Shown here piece by piece: positions 33,022 through 42,051 of a stretch of 64,000 nt of DNA. This DNA is from Nocardioides sp. SR21. GTDB lineage: Bacteria > Actinomycetota > Actinomycetes > Propionibacteriales > Nocardioidaceae. Position 1 is the first letter of the stretch. Each line of letters starts with the position of its first letter. The translations under genes and the position numbers were made by a program. The DNA is taken from the NCBI RefSeq assembly GCF_022761125.1, contig NZ_JAKWJR010000010.1:1-64000 (forward strand), written 5' to 3'. Below the pieces are notes generated by a model. The model was not told the DNA's origin. It was given only the letters and a program-made list of their open reading frames with translations, and ran no database searches.

Positions 33022-34653
33022 ATGGCGAACGAGTACGACGCGATCGTGATCGGCGGTGGCCACAACGGCCTGGTGGCGGCGGCGTACCTCGCCCGCTCCG
33101 GAGCGCGCACGGTCGTGCTCGAGTCCCGCCACAAGATCGGTGGCGCGGCGACGACCGAGCAGCCGTGGCCGGACGCACCACACCTCAGCGTGACCCGGCT
33201 GTCGTACGTGATGAGCCTGATGCCGCCGACGATCGTGCGCGAGCTGAGCCTCGAGCGGCACGGCTACAAGGTCCACCCGATGGGGCCGTACTACCAGGCG
33301 TTCCCCGAGGGCGGCTCGCTCACGATCTACGAGGACGACGAGGCGCGGACGTACGACGAGATGGCGCGCTGGTCCAAGAAGGACGCGGACGCGTGGCCGC
33401 GGTGGAACGCCTGGCTCGCCGGGCTCGCCGACGTCATGGGTCCGCTGCTCACCCGGGTGCCGCCGACCATCGGCTCGCACAACGCCGCCGACATGGCCGA
33501 TCTGGCCAGGCTGGCGTGGGGATTCCGCGGCGTCGACACCCGCACGGTCGCCGACCTCACCCGGCTGATGACGATGAGCATCGCGGACCTGCTCGACGAC
33601 TGGTTCGAGTCCCCGCAGATCAAGGGTGCGCTGGCGGTGAACGGCGTGATCGGGACGTGGGCAGGGCCGTACGCGCCGGGGACGGCGTACGTCATGGCGC
33701 ACCACTCGATCGGCGACGTCGGCGACGGCGCCGGGCTCGGCAGCTGGGGGTACCCCGAGGGCGGCATGGGCGCGGTGTCCGCAGCGATCGCCAGGTCGGC
33801 GACCGAGCTCGGCGCCGAGATCCGGCTCAACACCCGCGTCGACAGCGTCCTCACCACGAACAGTCGCGCCCGTGGCGTGGTGCTCGCGACCGGCGAGGAG
33901 CTGCACGCACCACTGGTCGTCACGACGCTGCACCCGAGGACCGCGTTCCTCGACCAGCTCGCGCGCACCGAGCTGCCCGAGGACTTCGTCAGCGACATCG
34001 AGCGGTGGAACACGCGTAGCGGCGTCGTGAAGATCAACCTCGCGCTCGCGGAGCTGCCGAGCTTCACCGCAGATCCCAGCACCGGCTTGGCGGAGCACCA
34101 CACCGGATCGGTGGAGATGTCGCCGACGATGGAGTTCATCGAGCGCGCGTTCCAGGACGCGCGCGAGGGCCGCGCCGCCCTGCTGCCGTTCAGCGACGGC
34201 GTCATCCCCACGTCGCTCGACAAGACCCTCAACCCCGACGGCACGCACATCTTCTCGCTGTTCACGCAGTACGTCCCGCACGAGTGGAGCGAGGCGCCGC
34301 ACACCGAGGAGCTCGAGGCCTACACCGACCGGATGATCGACCTCTACGACCAGGTCGCGCCCGGGTTCAAGGACTCCGTGCTGCACCGCGACATCGTCGG
34401 GCCGTACGAGATGGAGCAGGAGTACGGCCTGATCGGCGGCAACATCTTCCACGGCGAGCTCACGCCCGAGCAGCTGTTCCACATGCGGCCCGCGCCGGGG
34501 TACGCCGACTACCGCACGCCGATCGCCGGGCTCTACAACGGCAGCTCGGCGACGCACGGGGGCGGCGGCGTCTGCGGGATCCCCGGGTGGCAGGCCGCGC
34601 GGGCCGCGATGAGCGACCGGCGTACCCGCTGGCAGAGGGTGCTCCGACGTTGA
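33022..34653 (+). CDS. Phytoene-desaturase-like FAD/NAD(P) oxidoreductase
   Basis: The 543-residue flavoprotein starts with AIVIGGGHNGLVAAAYLARS at about residue 7 and ends with PIAGLYNGSSATHGGGGVCG, the FAD-binding ends of the CrtI-like family. It is a paralogue of the enzyme at 8579-10165. The ATG has a GAGGAG site. It is first in an operon with a CoA ligase-like gene and an acyl-CoA dehydrogenase gene, so its substrate is more likely a lipid or amine than a carotenoid. The adjacent TetR gene and operator suggest induction by substrate. Confidence 0.87.
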   Translation: MANEYDAIVIGGGHNGLVAAAYLARSGARTVVLESRHKIGGAATTEQPWPDAPHLSVTRLSYVMSLMPPTIVRELSLERHGYKVHPMGPYYQAFPEGGSLTIYEDDEARTYDEMARWSKKDADAWPRWNAWLAGLADVMGPLLTRVPPTIGSHNAADMADLARLAWGFRGVDTRTVADLTRLMTMSIADLLDDWFESPQIKGALAVNGVIGTWAGPYAPGTAYVMAHHSIGDVGDGAGLGSWGYPEGGMGAVSAAIARSATELGAEIRLNTRVDSVLTTNSRARGVVLATGEELHAPLVVTTLHPRTAFLDQLARTELPEDFVSDIERWNTRSGVVKINLALAELPSFTADPSTGLAEHHTGSVEMSPTMEFIERAFQDAREGRAALLPFSDGVIPTSLDKTLNPDGTHIFSLFTQYVPHEWSEAPHTEELEAYTDRMIDLYDQVAPGFKDSVLHRDIVGPYEMEQEYGLIGGNIFHGELTPEQLFHMRPAPGYADYRTPIAGLYNGSSATHGGGGVCGIPGWQAARAAMSDRRTRWQRVLRR

Positions 34654-36587
34654 CGGCCGTCTCGGCGATGCTCGAGGCGCGCACGGTCGCGGTCGTCGGC
34701 GCCAGCACCCGGCCGGGCAGCTTCGGCGAGCGGATGGTCGGCGAGGTGCTCCGCTCGACCGGCGAGCGCCGGGTGCACCTGGTGAACCCGGCGTACGCCG
34801 AGATGGCCCCCGAGCTCGCCGCGCTCGACGAGGCACCGGACCTGGTGCTGCTCGGCGTCCACGACAAACGGCTCCCGGGCCAGCTCGCCGCGGCCGCGGA
34901 GATCGGTGCCCGCTCGGCCGTGGTCTTCGGCAGCGCCAACGGCGTCCGCGAGCAGCTCCGCGACATCGCGCGTGATGCGGGGATGGCGCTGTGCGGCGCC
35001 GGCTGCATGGGGTTCTGGAACGTCCGGTCCGGCCTGCGCGCGATGGGGTACGCCGAGCGCGAGTCGGTGCCGCGCGGGCCGATCTCGGTGATCACCCACT
35101 CGGGATCGGTGTTCTCGACGCTGCTGCGCACCCGACGCCGCCTGGGGTTCGATCTCGTCGTCTCGTCCGGCCAGGAGCTGGTCACCACCACCGCGGACTA
35201 CGTCGACCACGTCGTCGACGCCGGCCGGACCAGGCTTCTCGCGCTGGTCGTCGAGACCGTCCGCGACGGCCAGCACCTCCGCACCTCCCTGCGGGCCGCG
35301 CGCGAGAAGGGCATCGAGGTCGTCGTGCTCCCGGTCGGCGGCTCGCCGCTGGGTGCCGCGATGGTGGCCGCGCACTCCGGGGCGATCGCGGGTGAGGACG
35401 CCACGTGGGAAGCGCTCTGCGAGGACACCGGCAGCATCCGCGTGCACGACCTCGCCGAGCTGACCGACACCCTCGAGCTCCTCGGGACGGTACGCCGCGG
35501 TCGCGGCACCGGCCTCGCCACCGTCCACGACTCCGGGGCCGAGCGGACGCTGCTGGCCGACCTCGCGCATGCGCACGCCGTCCCCCTTGCCGCGATCACG
35601 GACGCGACGAGGGCCCGGATCTCCGCCGAGCTTGACGACGGTCTCGAGGCCACGAACCCGCTCGACGTCTGGGGCGAGGGCCGCGACACCCGCGAGCTGT
35701 TCGGCGCCTGCCTCGCCGCCATGACCGACGACCCGAACGTCGGCATCACCGCGCTGGCGGTCGACCTCGTCGAGGAGTACGACGGCGACACGTCGTACCC
35801 GGACGCCGTGCTCGACGTCCCCGGTGGTCCGCTGGCCGTCCTGACCAGCGTGCCCGCCGCCATCGACGACGCCGCGGCCTCGCGGCTCCGTGCTGCCGGG
35901 ATCCCGGTCCTGGAGGGGACGCGCAGCGGACTGCTCGCCCTGCGCCACCTGCTCCGCCCGCCCGCGCTGCCCGAGCGGACGGCGCCGCGCGAGCCGGCCG
36001 AGATCACGCAGCCCGCCTACCGCCGCGTCTCCTCACGCGAGGAGGCGCGCGCGGCCGCGCTCGAGCTCGGAGCGCCCGTCGTCCTCAAGACCGCGGATCC
36101 GGCCATCCACCACAAGACCGAGGTGCGCGGGGTGGTGCTCGGCCTGGACTCCGACACCGTCGAGGCGGCGTACGACGACCTCGCGTCGCGACTCGGCCCG
36201 CACGCGACCGTGCACGCGACCGCCCCGGCGGGGATCGAGCTGTCGATCGGGATCGTCCGCGACCCGCAGCTCGGGCCGATGGTCGTGGTCGCCGCGGGTG
36301 GCGTGCTGGTCGAGCTGCTCGCCGACCGCGCCGTCGCGCTGCCACCGGTGAGCAGGGACCGCGCCCGGAGCATGCTCGACCGGCTGAGGATCCGGCCGCT
36401 GCTCGACGGCTGGCGGGGCGCCCCGGCCGCTGACGTCGAGGCCGTGATCGACCTGGTCGTCGCGGTCGGCGACCACGCGGTCGCCGGGCACACGTTCGAG
36501 CTGAACCCCGTCGTCGCCTGCCCCGAGGGCGCCTTCGCGCTCGACGTCCTGCTGATCGAGACCGAGGAGACCCCGTGCACGGACTGA
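34650..36587 (+). CDS. ADP-forming acyl-CoA synthetase/acetate-CoA ligase family protein
   Basis: The 645-residue protein has an N-terminal CoA-binding domain (VAVVGASTRPGSFGERMV; VNPAY), a succinyl-CoA-ligase-like centre with GAGCMGFWNV and ITHSGSVFSTLLRTRRRLG, and a shortened C-terminal ATP-grasp domain (PVVLKTADPAIHHKTEVRG). Family enzymes join a carboxylic acid to CoA with ADP formation or act as acyl-CoA transfer proteins. The region after HSG looks like the loop that usually carries the phospho-His. TTG 34650 overlaps the previous stop; ATG 34668 is the alternative. The next gene overlaps its end by 13 bases. Confidence 0.85.
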   Translation: MTAVSAMLEARTVAVVGASTRPGSFGERMVGEVLRSTGERRVHLVNPAYAEMAPELAALDEAPDLVLLGVHDKRLPGQLAAAAEIGARSAVVFGSANGVREQLRDIARDAGMALCGAGCMGFWNVRSGLRAMGYAERESVPRGPISVITHSGSVFSTLLRTRRRLGFDLVVSSGQELVTTTADYVDHVVDAGRTRLLALVVETVRDGQHLRTSLRAAREKGIEVVVLPVGGSPLGAAMVAAHSGAIAGEDATWEALCEDTGSIRVHDLAELTDTLELLGTVRRGRGTGLATVHDSGAERTLLADLAHAHAVPLAAITDATRARISAELDDGLEATNPLDVWGEGRDTRELFGACLAAMTDDPNVGITALAVDLVEEYDGDTSYPDAVLDVPGGPLAVLTSVPAAIDDAAASRLRAAGIPVLEGTRSGLLALRHLLRPPALPERTAPREPAEITQPAYRRVSSREEARAAALELGAPVVLKTADPAIHHKTEVRGVVLGLDSDTVEAAYDDLASRLGPHATVHATAPAGIELSIGIVRDPQLGPMVVVAAGGVLVELLADRAVALPPVSRDRARSMLDRLRIRPLLDGWRGAPAADVEAVIDLVVAVGDHAVAGHTFELNPVVACPEGAFALDVLLIETEETPCTD

Positions 36588-37738
36588 GCGATCGCGACCT
36601 GGAGATCCGGCGGAGCGCGGCCGAGCTCGCCGACAGCCTGATCCCGTTCGAGGTGGAGGCCGAGCTCGCGGGCGGCGTGCTCTCGCCGGAGCAGACCGAG
36701 AAGCATCACCACGAGGCGATCGCGCGCGGGCTCTACGCGACGAACATGCCCACCAGCGTGGGCGGTCCGGGCTTCACGACACTGCAGCAGGTGCTCGTCC
36801 AGGAGCAGGTCGGCCGGGTCACCAACGGGCTCGCGTGGTGCATGCACACGCCACCGCAGTGGTGGGTCGAGGTCGCGACCGAGGAGCAGCGCGAGCGCTG
36901 GCTGCTGCCGGCGGTGCGCGGCGAACGACACGAGTGCTACGCGATCACCGAGGAGCACGCGGGCTCCGACGTCAGCGCGCTCGAGGCGACCGCACGGCTC
37001 GACGGCGACGCGTACGTCATCAACGGCACCAAGTGGCACGTGACGTCGTACAACGTGGCCGACTACTGCTTCGTGCAGGCGGTGCTGCCCGACGGCGAGC
37101 ACGCGCTGCTCGTGGTCGACCTGCCGACGGACGGCATCGAGGTCGTGCGGACGCCGGCGTACTCGCACCACATCGCCGACCACCACCCGATCGTGTCGTT
37201 CACCGACGTACGGATCCCGGTGAGCCAGCTGATCGGCGGCGAGGGCGACGGGATGACGTTCGCGCACGAGTGGTTCCGCTTCGAGCGGATGATGGTCGCC
37301 GCGCGCTGCGTGGGCGCGGCATCGCGGCTGCTCGACGAGATGACGGCGTTCGCGGGAAGCCGGATCGTCGGTGGGGAGCGGCTCGGCGACTACCAGCTGG
37401 TGGGCGCGATGCTCGCGGACTCGGCGACCGAGCTGTTCGGGGCGCGAGCGATGCTCTACGAGGTCGCGCGGTCCGTCGACGCGGGCGCCGACCGCAAGCT
37501 GCTGCACGGTCGCGCGTCGATGATCAAGCTCGCGTGCTCGGAGATGGCCGGTCGCGTGGCGGACCGCGCGGTGCAGGTGTTCGGGGGCCGCGGCTACATG
37601 CGCGAGAACGTCGCCGAGCGGATGTACCGCGAGCTGCGCGTCGAGCGGATCTGGGAGGGCGCGAGCGAGCTGCAGCGGCTGATCATCGCCCGCCAGCTGC
37701 TCAACCGCGGCCCCGACGCCCTGCTGGGCACCGACTGA
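36575..37738 (+). CDS. Acyl-CoA dehydrogenase
   Basis: The 387-residue enzyme is full length for an acyl-CoA dehydrogenase. It has CYAITEEHAGSDVSALEATA, the flavin-contacting region, KWHVTSYNVADYCF, and the catalytic-base region YRELRVERIWEGASELQRLI near the C-terminus. It transfers electrons to ETF during beta-oxidation-like steps. GTG 36575 overlaps the CoA ligase-like gene by 13 bases and has a GAGGAG site, so the CoA thioester made by that enzyme is the likely substrate. Confidence 0.92.
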   Translation: MHGLSDRDLEIRRSAAELADSLIPFEVEAELAGGVLSPEQTEKHHHEAIARGLYATNMPTSVGGPGFTTLQQVLVQEQVGRVTNGLAWCMHTPPQWWVEVATEEQRERWLLPAVRGERHECYAITEEHAGSDVSALEATARLDGDAYVINGTKWHVTSYNVADYCFVQAVLPDGEHALLVVDLPTDGIEVVRTPAYSHHIADHHPIVSFTDVRIPVSQLIGGEGDGMTFAHEWFRFERMMVAARCVGAASRLLDEMTAFAGSRIVGGERLGDYQLVGAMLADSATELFGARAMLYEVARSVDAGADRKLLHGRASMIKLACSEMAGRVADRAVQVFGGRGYMRENVAERMYRELRVERIWEGASELQRLIIARQLLNRGPDALLGTD

Positions 37739-37745
37739 GCGGGTC

Positions 37746-37809
37746 GTCCGCCTCTGGGCTGCCTCTCTGGGCTGCCTCTGGGCTGCCTCTGGGCCAACCT
37801 CAGGCGGAC
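37746..37809. repeat. 11-13 bp tandem repeat inside an inverted repeat
   Basis: TCTGGGCTGCC occurs about four times in tandem (one unit has two extra bases, the last is changed), between GTCCGCCT and AGGCGGAC arms at the ends. It lies between two convergent genes, so it may work as a terminator in both directions. Confidence 0.65.
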
Positions 37810-38858
37810 GAGCCGGGTGCCGAGAACAGCACGCCGCCGGGTGTCTCCTCCCGCGTGGCCTGGCCGCGCGCGACCAGCAGCTCGAGGTGCGCCTTGGTCT
37901 CCATCGAGGCCATGCCCTGGCTGAACTCGTCGAGCTCCTCGTACGCCTTCTCGTGGCGGGTCCAGCCGAGGTCGTGCGCGACCGAGAAGCCGGTGCGCGG
38001 ACCGTTCGCGAGCGCGGCCAGGCTGAGCTCCAGGCGCCGGTCGTGGAACGCGAGCAGCTCGTCGACGCGGGCGTGCGACGACGGCGCGACCGGGCCGTGC
38101 GCGGGCAGGATCTGCAGGTCCGGCAGCCCACGCACCTTGGTCAACGAGGCCATGAAGTCACCGAGCGGGTCCGGCGTCGGCGGGACCGTGAAGCCGATGG
38201 ACGGCGTGATCGTGGGCAGCACGTGGTCGCCCGCGAACAGCAGCTCGGCGGCCTTGTCGGCGTACACGTAGTGGCCAGGCGTGTGGCCCGGGGTGTGGAC
38301 GGCGTCGATGGTCCGCGCGCCGACCGGGATCTGGAGGTCGCCCTCGAGCCAGGTGTCGGGGTAGGTCCACATCGACAGGTCCGGCGTCTCGCCGTCGCCC
38401 GCCGCCCAGAGCTCGGCGAGCTCGTGCGCGCCGGCGCTGCGGAGCACGTCGAGGAACGGGTTCTGGTCGAGGTGCGGGTCGTTGAGCAGGTCGAGCGCCG
38501 GCTCCTCGCCACGGCCGAGCGCGACGTCCGCGCCGTACTCGTGCCCGAGCACGGTCGCCAGCGTGAAGTGGTCGCGGTGCACGTGGGTCACCAGGAAGCG
38601 GCGGATGTCGCCGAAGCCGTAGCCGACGTCCTTCAGGCAGCGCTCCAACAGGTCGCGCGCGACCTGGATCGACCAGCCACCGTCGATCAGCGTGAGGCCG
38701 TCGTCGGTCTCGATGACGTAGACGTTGACGGCCTTGAGGCCGTCCATCGGCAGCGGCAGCGGGATCCGGTGGATGCCGTCGGCGACCTGCCAGGCCCCTT
38801 CCTTGCTCCAGTGCTCACCTGAGTCCGGGGAGATCGCGAAGGCGGTCGGCGTGCTCAC
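37800..38858 (-). CDS. MBL-fold metallo-hydrolase
   Basis: The 352-residue protein has the metallo-beta-lactamase core: VNVYVIETDDGLTLIDGGW, metal site THVHRDH, later HTPGHTPGH and FAGDHVLP. This is the glyoxalase-II-like/lactonase branch, with a helical C-terminal extension common in actinobacterial members. GTG 38858 follows TAGGGT by six bases, so the message is probably leaderless; a TTG one codon upstream is less likely. Adjacent genes point to lipid or xenobiotic catabolism, but the substrate is unknown. Confidence 0.87.
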   Translation of the reverse strand: MSTPTAFAISPDSGEHWSKEGAWQVADGIHRIPLPLPMDGLKAVNVYVIETDDGLTLIDGGWSIQVARDLLERCLKDVGYGFGDIRRFLVTHVHRDHFTLATVLGHEYGADVALGRGEEPALDLLNDPHLDQNPFLDVLRSAGAHELAELWAAGDGETPDLSMWTYPDTWLEGDLQIPVGARTIDAVHTPGHTPGHYVYADKAAELLFAGDHVLPTITPSIGFTVPPTPDPLGDFMASLTKVRGLPDLQILPAHGPVAPSSHARVDELLAFHDRRLELSLAALANGPRTGFSVAHDLGWTRHEKAYEELDEFSQGMASMETKAHLELLVARGQATREETPGGVLFSAPGSSA

Positions 38859-38867
38859 CAAGCGACC

Positions 38868-39674
38868 CTACGGGGCGACGTCGGGGAACCCGAGGTCGAG
38901 GGTGGGTTGCTGGATGCCGCCGTCGATCTCGATCAGCTTGCCGGTGACGTACTGCCCGGCCTTCGACGACAGGTAGAGCACGCCCGCCGCGATGTCCTCG
39001 GGCTCGCCGACGCGGCCGAGCGGCGTCTTGCCCTCGAGCTGGCCCATGAGCTCCGGCTGGCCGGCGACGAACTCCAGCGCGCTGGTCAGGATCGAGCCGA
39101 CGTAGATGCCGTTGACGCGGATCCGCGGCGACAGGTCCTGCGCGGCCATCTTCGTCCAGTGCGCGAGCGCGGCCTTGGCGGTGCCGTACGCGATGAACCC
39201 ACGGTCCGCCGTGCGCCCCATCATCGAGCTGATCGTGACGACGCTCTTCTGCTTGCCGTCGTCGTCCTTGAGCATCAGGGGTACGGCGGCCTTGGTGAGC
39301 GCGTGCGCGGTGGTGACGTTGAAGCTGAAGGCCTCGTTGAGGAAGCGGTTGCTGGTCTGCAGGAACTCCTTCGGGAACGTGCCGCCGACGTTGTTCACGA
39401 TCGTGTCGAGCCGGCCGAGCTCGTCGTACGCCGCCTGCGCGAGGCCGGCGACCGCATCGAGGTCGCTGAGGTCGGCGGGTACGACGACGCAGCGGCGGCC
39501 GGTCGCGCGCACCTGCTCGGCGACCACCTCGAGCTGCTCCGCCGTACGCGCGGAGATGAGGACGTCGGCACCGGCCTCGGCGAGCGCGACGGCGGTGGCG
39601 GCGCCGAGACCGCGGCCCGCGCCGGTGACGATCGCGACCTGGCCGTCGATCGAGAAGCGGTCGAGGATGCTCAC
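38868..39674 (-). CDS. Short-chain dehydrogenase/reductase
   Basis: The 268-residue SDR has the cofactor motif TGAGRGLG near residue 18, NNVG in the middle, catalytic Ser in ISSMMGR and Tyr-Lys in YGTAKAAL. It oxidises or reduces an alcohol/ketone with NAD(P). GTG 39674 overlaps the stop of the reductase gene upstream (GTGA), so the two form an operon. The promoter upstream of that operon carries a KstR-like box, which hints at a steroid or lipid substrate. Confidence 0.9.
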   Translation of the reverse strand: MSILDRFSIDGQVAIVTGAGRGLGAATAVALAEAGADVLISARTAEQLEVVAEQVRATGRRCVVVPADLSDLDAVAGLAQAAYDELGRLDTIVNNVGGTFPKEFLQTSNRFLNEAFSFNVTTAHALTKAAVPLMLKDDDGKQKSVVTISSMMGRTADRGFIAYGTAKAALAHWTKMAAQDLSPRIRVNGIYVGSILTSALEFVAGQPELMGQLEGKTPLGRVGEPEDIAAGVLYLSSKAGQYVTGKLIEIDGGIQQPTLDLGFPDVAP

Positions 39675-40750
39675 GTCGCCACCAGGCCCTTCCCGGTGAT
39701 GAGCGGCAGGTCGAGTGCGGTGACCAGGCCACCGGGTGCGGCGACGACGGCCGGGACCGCGTTCACGATCCGCTGCGCGGTGGTGATCATGCCGGAGACG
39801 TTGTGGTCGCCGTGCTCGCCGTGGTGGGTGAGGTCGCACTGCATGAACGGCTCGCCCTTGATGATCACGCGGTAGCCGCCACCGCCCTCGGCCGGCTGCG
39901 GCCACTCGGGCATCTGGTCGGGGTGGGTGCGCGTGACGTGCTCGACGACGACCCGGTCGACGCCGTCGACCTGGCCCCGGAGCTCGAAGCGGACCGAGCC
40001 GCGGGTGCCGGCCTTCACGTCGCCGGAGACCGACTCGGTGTCGAACGCGGCCGGCTGCTGGTCGACGTACTCGACCAGCGGCTCGTCGAGCACGATCCCG
40101 AGGCCGGCAGCGATCTGGCGCACGACGCTGCCCCACGCCATGCTCAGCAGACCCGGCTCCCACAGCAGCGGGCGGAAGTCCATCGGCCGGCCGAAGCCGA
40201 ACATGTCGCCCATGACCACCGGCTGGTAGTACGTCGAGTAGTCGGCGATCTCCATCACCCGCACCTCGTCGATGCGCTGGCTGAGGCTGGTCAGGGCCAG
40301 CGGGAGCACGTCGTTCGCGAAGCCGGGGTCGATGCCGTTCACGTGCAGGCTCGCGCCGGTCTTGCGGCCCGCCTCGACGAGCCGGTCCATCATCTCGGGC
40401 GGGAGGATCCGCTCCGGCCACTGCAGCAGCACCGGGCCGCTCGACGTGACGTTGATGCCGGCCTCGACGAACCCGAAGAGGTCGTTGATGCACTCGAAGA
40501 CCCGGTCGTCGGCCATCGCGGTGTGCACGATGCAGTCGGGCTTGAGGTCGATGAGCGCCTGCTTGTCGGTGGTGGCGAGGATGCCGAGGTCGCGGCCGAG
40601 CTCGGCGAGCTGCCCGGCGTCCTTGCCGTCCTTGGCAGGGTTGGAGACCCACACCCCGACCAGCTCCAGCGCGGGGTGGGCGTCGATCCCGGCGATCGCG
40701 TGCCGGCCGATGGTGCCCGTGGACCAGACGACGACTCTCAGTGGCTGCAT
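39671..40750 (-). CDS. NAD(P)-dependent dehydrogenase, dihydrodipicolinate-reductase-like
   Basis: The 359-residue protein starts MQPLRVVVWSTGTIGRHAI, a Rossmann fold as in dihydrodipicolinate-reductase-like and amine dehydrogenase family proteins of actinobacteria; later GVWVSNPAKDGKDAGQLAEL and HVNGIDPGFANDVLPL are typical. It is not lysine-pathway DapB: it is longer and lacks the DapB substrate motif. ATG 40750 was chosen over an earlier start because it lies seven bases after a TAGATT -10 box that is fused to a KstR-like operator at 40762-40775, so it is a leaderless regulated transcript. Confidence 0.85.
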   Translation of the reverse strand: MQPLRVVVWSTGTIGRHAIAGIDAHPALELVGVWVSNPAKDGKDAGQLAELGRDLGILATTDKQALIDLKPDCIVHTAMADDRVFECINDLFGFVEAGINVTSSGPVLLQWPERILPPEMMDRLVEAGRKTGASLHVNGIDPGFANDVLPLALTSLSQRIDEVRVMEIADYSTYYQPVVMGDMFGFGRPMDFRPLLWEPGLLSMAWGSVVRQIAAGLGIVLDEPLVEYVDQQPAAFDTESVSGDVKAGTRGSVRFELRGQVDGVDRVVVEHVTRTHPDQMPEWPQPAEGGGGYRVIIKGEPFMQCDLTHHGEHGDHNVSGMITTAQRIVNAVPAVVAAPGGLVTALDLPLITGKGLVAT

Positions 40751-40757
40751 GCCCGGC

Positions 40758-40776
40758 AATCTAGAACACGTTCTAG
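40758..40776 (-). promoter_or_regulatory. KstR-like box fused to -10 box, promoter of 39671-40750
   Basis: TAGAACGTGTTCTA (40762-40775, minus-strand reading) is a perfect match to TnnAACnnGTTnnA, and its last bases form the -10 hexamer TAGATT (40758-40763), seven bases before the ATG. A TetR-type repressor bound here would cover the -10 directly. Confidence 0.75.
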
Positions 40777-40802
40777 TGTGCTGGGAAGGGGTCGCCGCCG
40801 CT

Positions 40803-40874
40803 TGTAACGCGGGGTTGTGGCCACTAGGCACCCCGAAATAGCAGGGTCACCAGACTCCATAACCCCGCGTTACA
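40803..40874. repeat. Inverted repeat with 18-bp arms (17/18)
   Basis: Arms at 40803-40820 and 40857-40874 read TGTAACGCGGGGTTGTGG and its near complement, separated by 36 bp. The right arm includes the TAA stop of the oxidoreductase gene at 40870. It may serve as a terminator for that gene or be a small mobile repeat. Confidence 0.85.
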
Positions 40875-42051
40875 GCTGGAGGGGCTCCGGCGCGATGACC
40901 GGGCACCGGGTGCCGGAGTAGATGGTGGGCATGCAGCGGTTGCAGTGGATGCAGACACCGGCGGCGGCCTTCTCGGACTGCAGCCGCGAGACCAGGTCGG
41001 GCTCGCGGAGCAGCGCGCGGCCCATCGCGACGAAGTCGAAGCCGTCGGCCATCGCCTGCTCCATCGTGGCCCGCTGGTTGATGCCGCCGAGCAGCATCAG
41101 CGGCATCGACACCGCCTCGCGGATCCGCAGCGCCTTGTCGCGGAAGTACGCCTCCTCGAACGGGTAGCGCTTCAGGAACCCGCGCCCCATCGGGGTCTTC
41201 ATGCCGAAGCGCACCAGCGGCGGCATGGTGGCGGCGAACTCCGAGACCGGGGCGTCGCCGCGGAAGAGGTACATCGGGTTCATCAGCGACGAGCCGCCGC
41301 TGAGCTGGAGCGCGTCGAGGGTGCCGTCGGCGTCGAGCATGGCGGCGTACTCGATCGCCTCGTCGGTCGTCACGCCGCCCTTGAAGCCGTCCGAGACCGA
41401 CACCTTCGCGGTGACCGCGACCGACGAACCGACCTCGTCACGTACGGCGCGCGCGACCTGGCGTCCGAGCCTGGCCCGGTTCTCGAGCGAGCCGCCCCAC
41501 TCGTCCTTGCGGCGGTTGAGCCCCGGCGCGAGGAACGACGAGATCAGGTAGCTGTGCGCCATGTGCAGCTCGAGCACGTCGAACCCGGCACGCACCAGCA
41601 GCCGTGCAGCCGTCACGTAGTCCTGCGTGATCCGCGCGAGATCAGCAGACGACGCCGACCTGATCATCTGCATGGAGAGGGGTGACGGCATCCGCGAGGC
41701 CGCGAGCGCGTGGACGCCGTTCGAGCGGCCGTTCGCGACCGGGCCGGCATGGCCGACCTGCCCGGCGATCGCGGCGCCTGTCTCGTGGATCGCGTCCGTG
41801 AGGCGTGTCAGCCCGGCCAGCGAGTGCTCCCCCACCACGATCTGCTCGCGGTGCGTCCGGCCCTCCGGCGCGACCGCGAGGTAGGCCACCGTGGTGATGC
41901 CGACCCCGCCCCGGGCCGGGCCGAGGTGGTAGTCGATCAGCGCGTCGGTCACCTGCCCGTCGGGCGCGCGCCCCTCGAAGGTGGCCGCCTTGACGGTCCG
42001 GTTGCGCAGCTGAACCGGCCCGAGCGTGGCGGGCGCGAAGACGTCGGTCAC
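40870..42051 (-). CDS. NADH:flavin oxidoreductase (old yellow enzyme family)
   Basis: The 393-residue protein has the OYE/2,4-dienoyl-CoA reductase TIM barrel: FAPATLGPVQLRNRTVKAA, GQVGHAGPVANGRS, HMAHSYLISSFLAPGLNRR and GWGGSLENRAR-like DEWGGSLENRARL. The C-terminus holds CIHCNRC and a fourth Cys in SGTRC, an iron-sulfur cluster site, but there is no C-terminal NAD/FAD domain. GTG 42051 overlaps the stop of the membrane protein gene and lies seven bases after a TAGATT -10 box with a KstR-like operator. Reduction of an enone such as a steroid or enoyl compound is plausible. Confidence 0.88.
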   Translation of the reverse strand: MTDVFAPATLGPVQLRNRTVKAATFEGRAPDGQVTDALIDYHLGPARGGVGITTVAYLAVAPEGRTHREQIVVGEHSLAGLTRLTDAIHETGAAIAGQVGHAGPVANGRSNGVHALAASRMPSPLSMQMIRSASSADLARITQDYVTAARLLVRAGFDVLELHMAHSYLISSFLAPGLNRRKDEWGGSLENRARLGRQVARAVRDEVGSSVAVTAKVSVSDGFKGGVTTDEAIEYAAMLDADGTLDALQLSGGSSLMNPMYLFRGDAPVSEFAATMPPLVRFGMKTPMGRGFLKRYPFEEAYFRDKALRIREAVSMPLMLLGGINQRATMEQAMADGFDFVAMGRALLREPDLVSRLQSEKAAAGVCIHCNRCMPTIYSGTRCPVIAPEPLQL

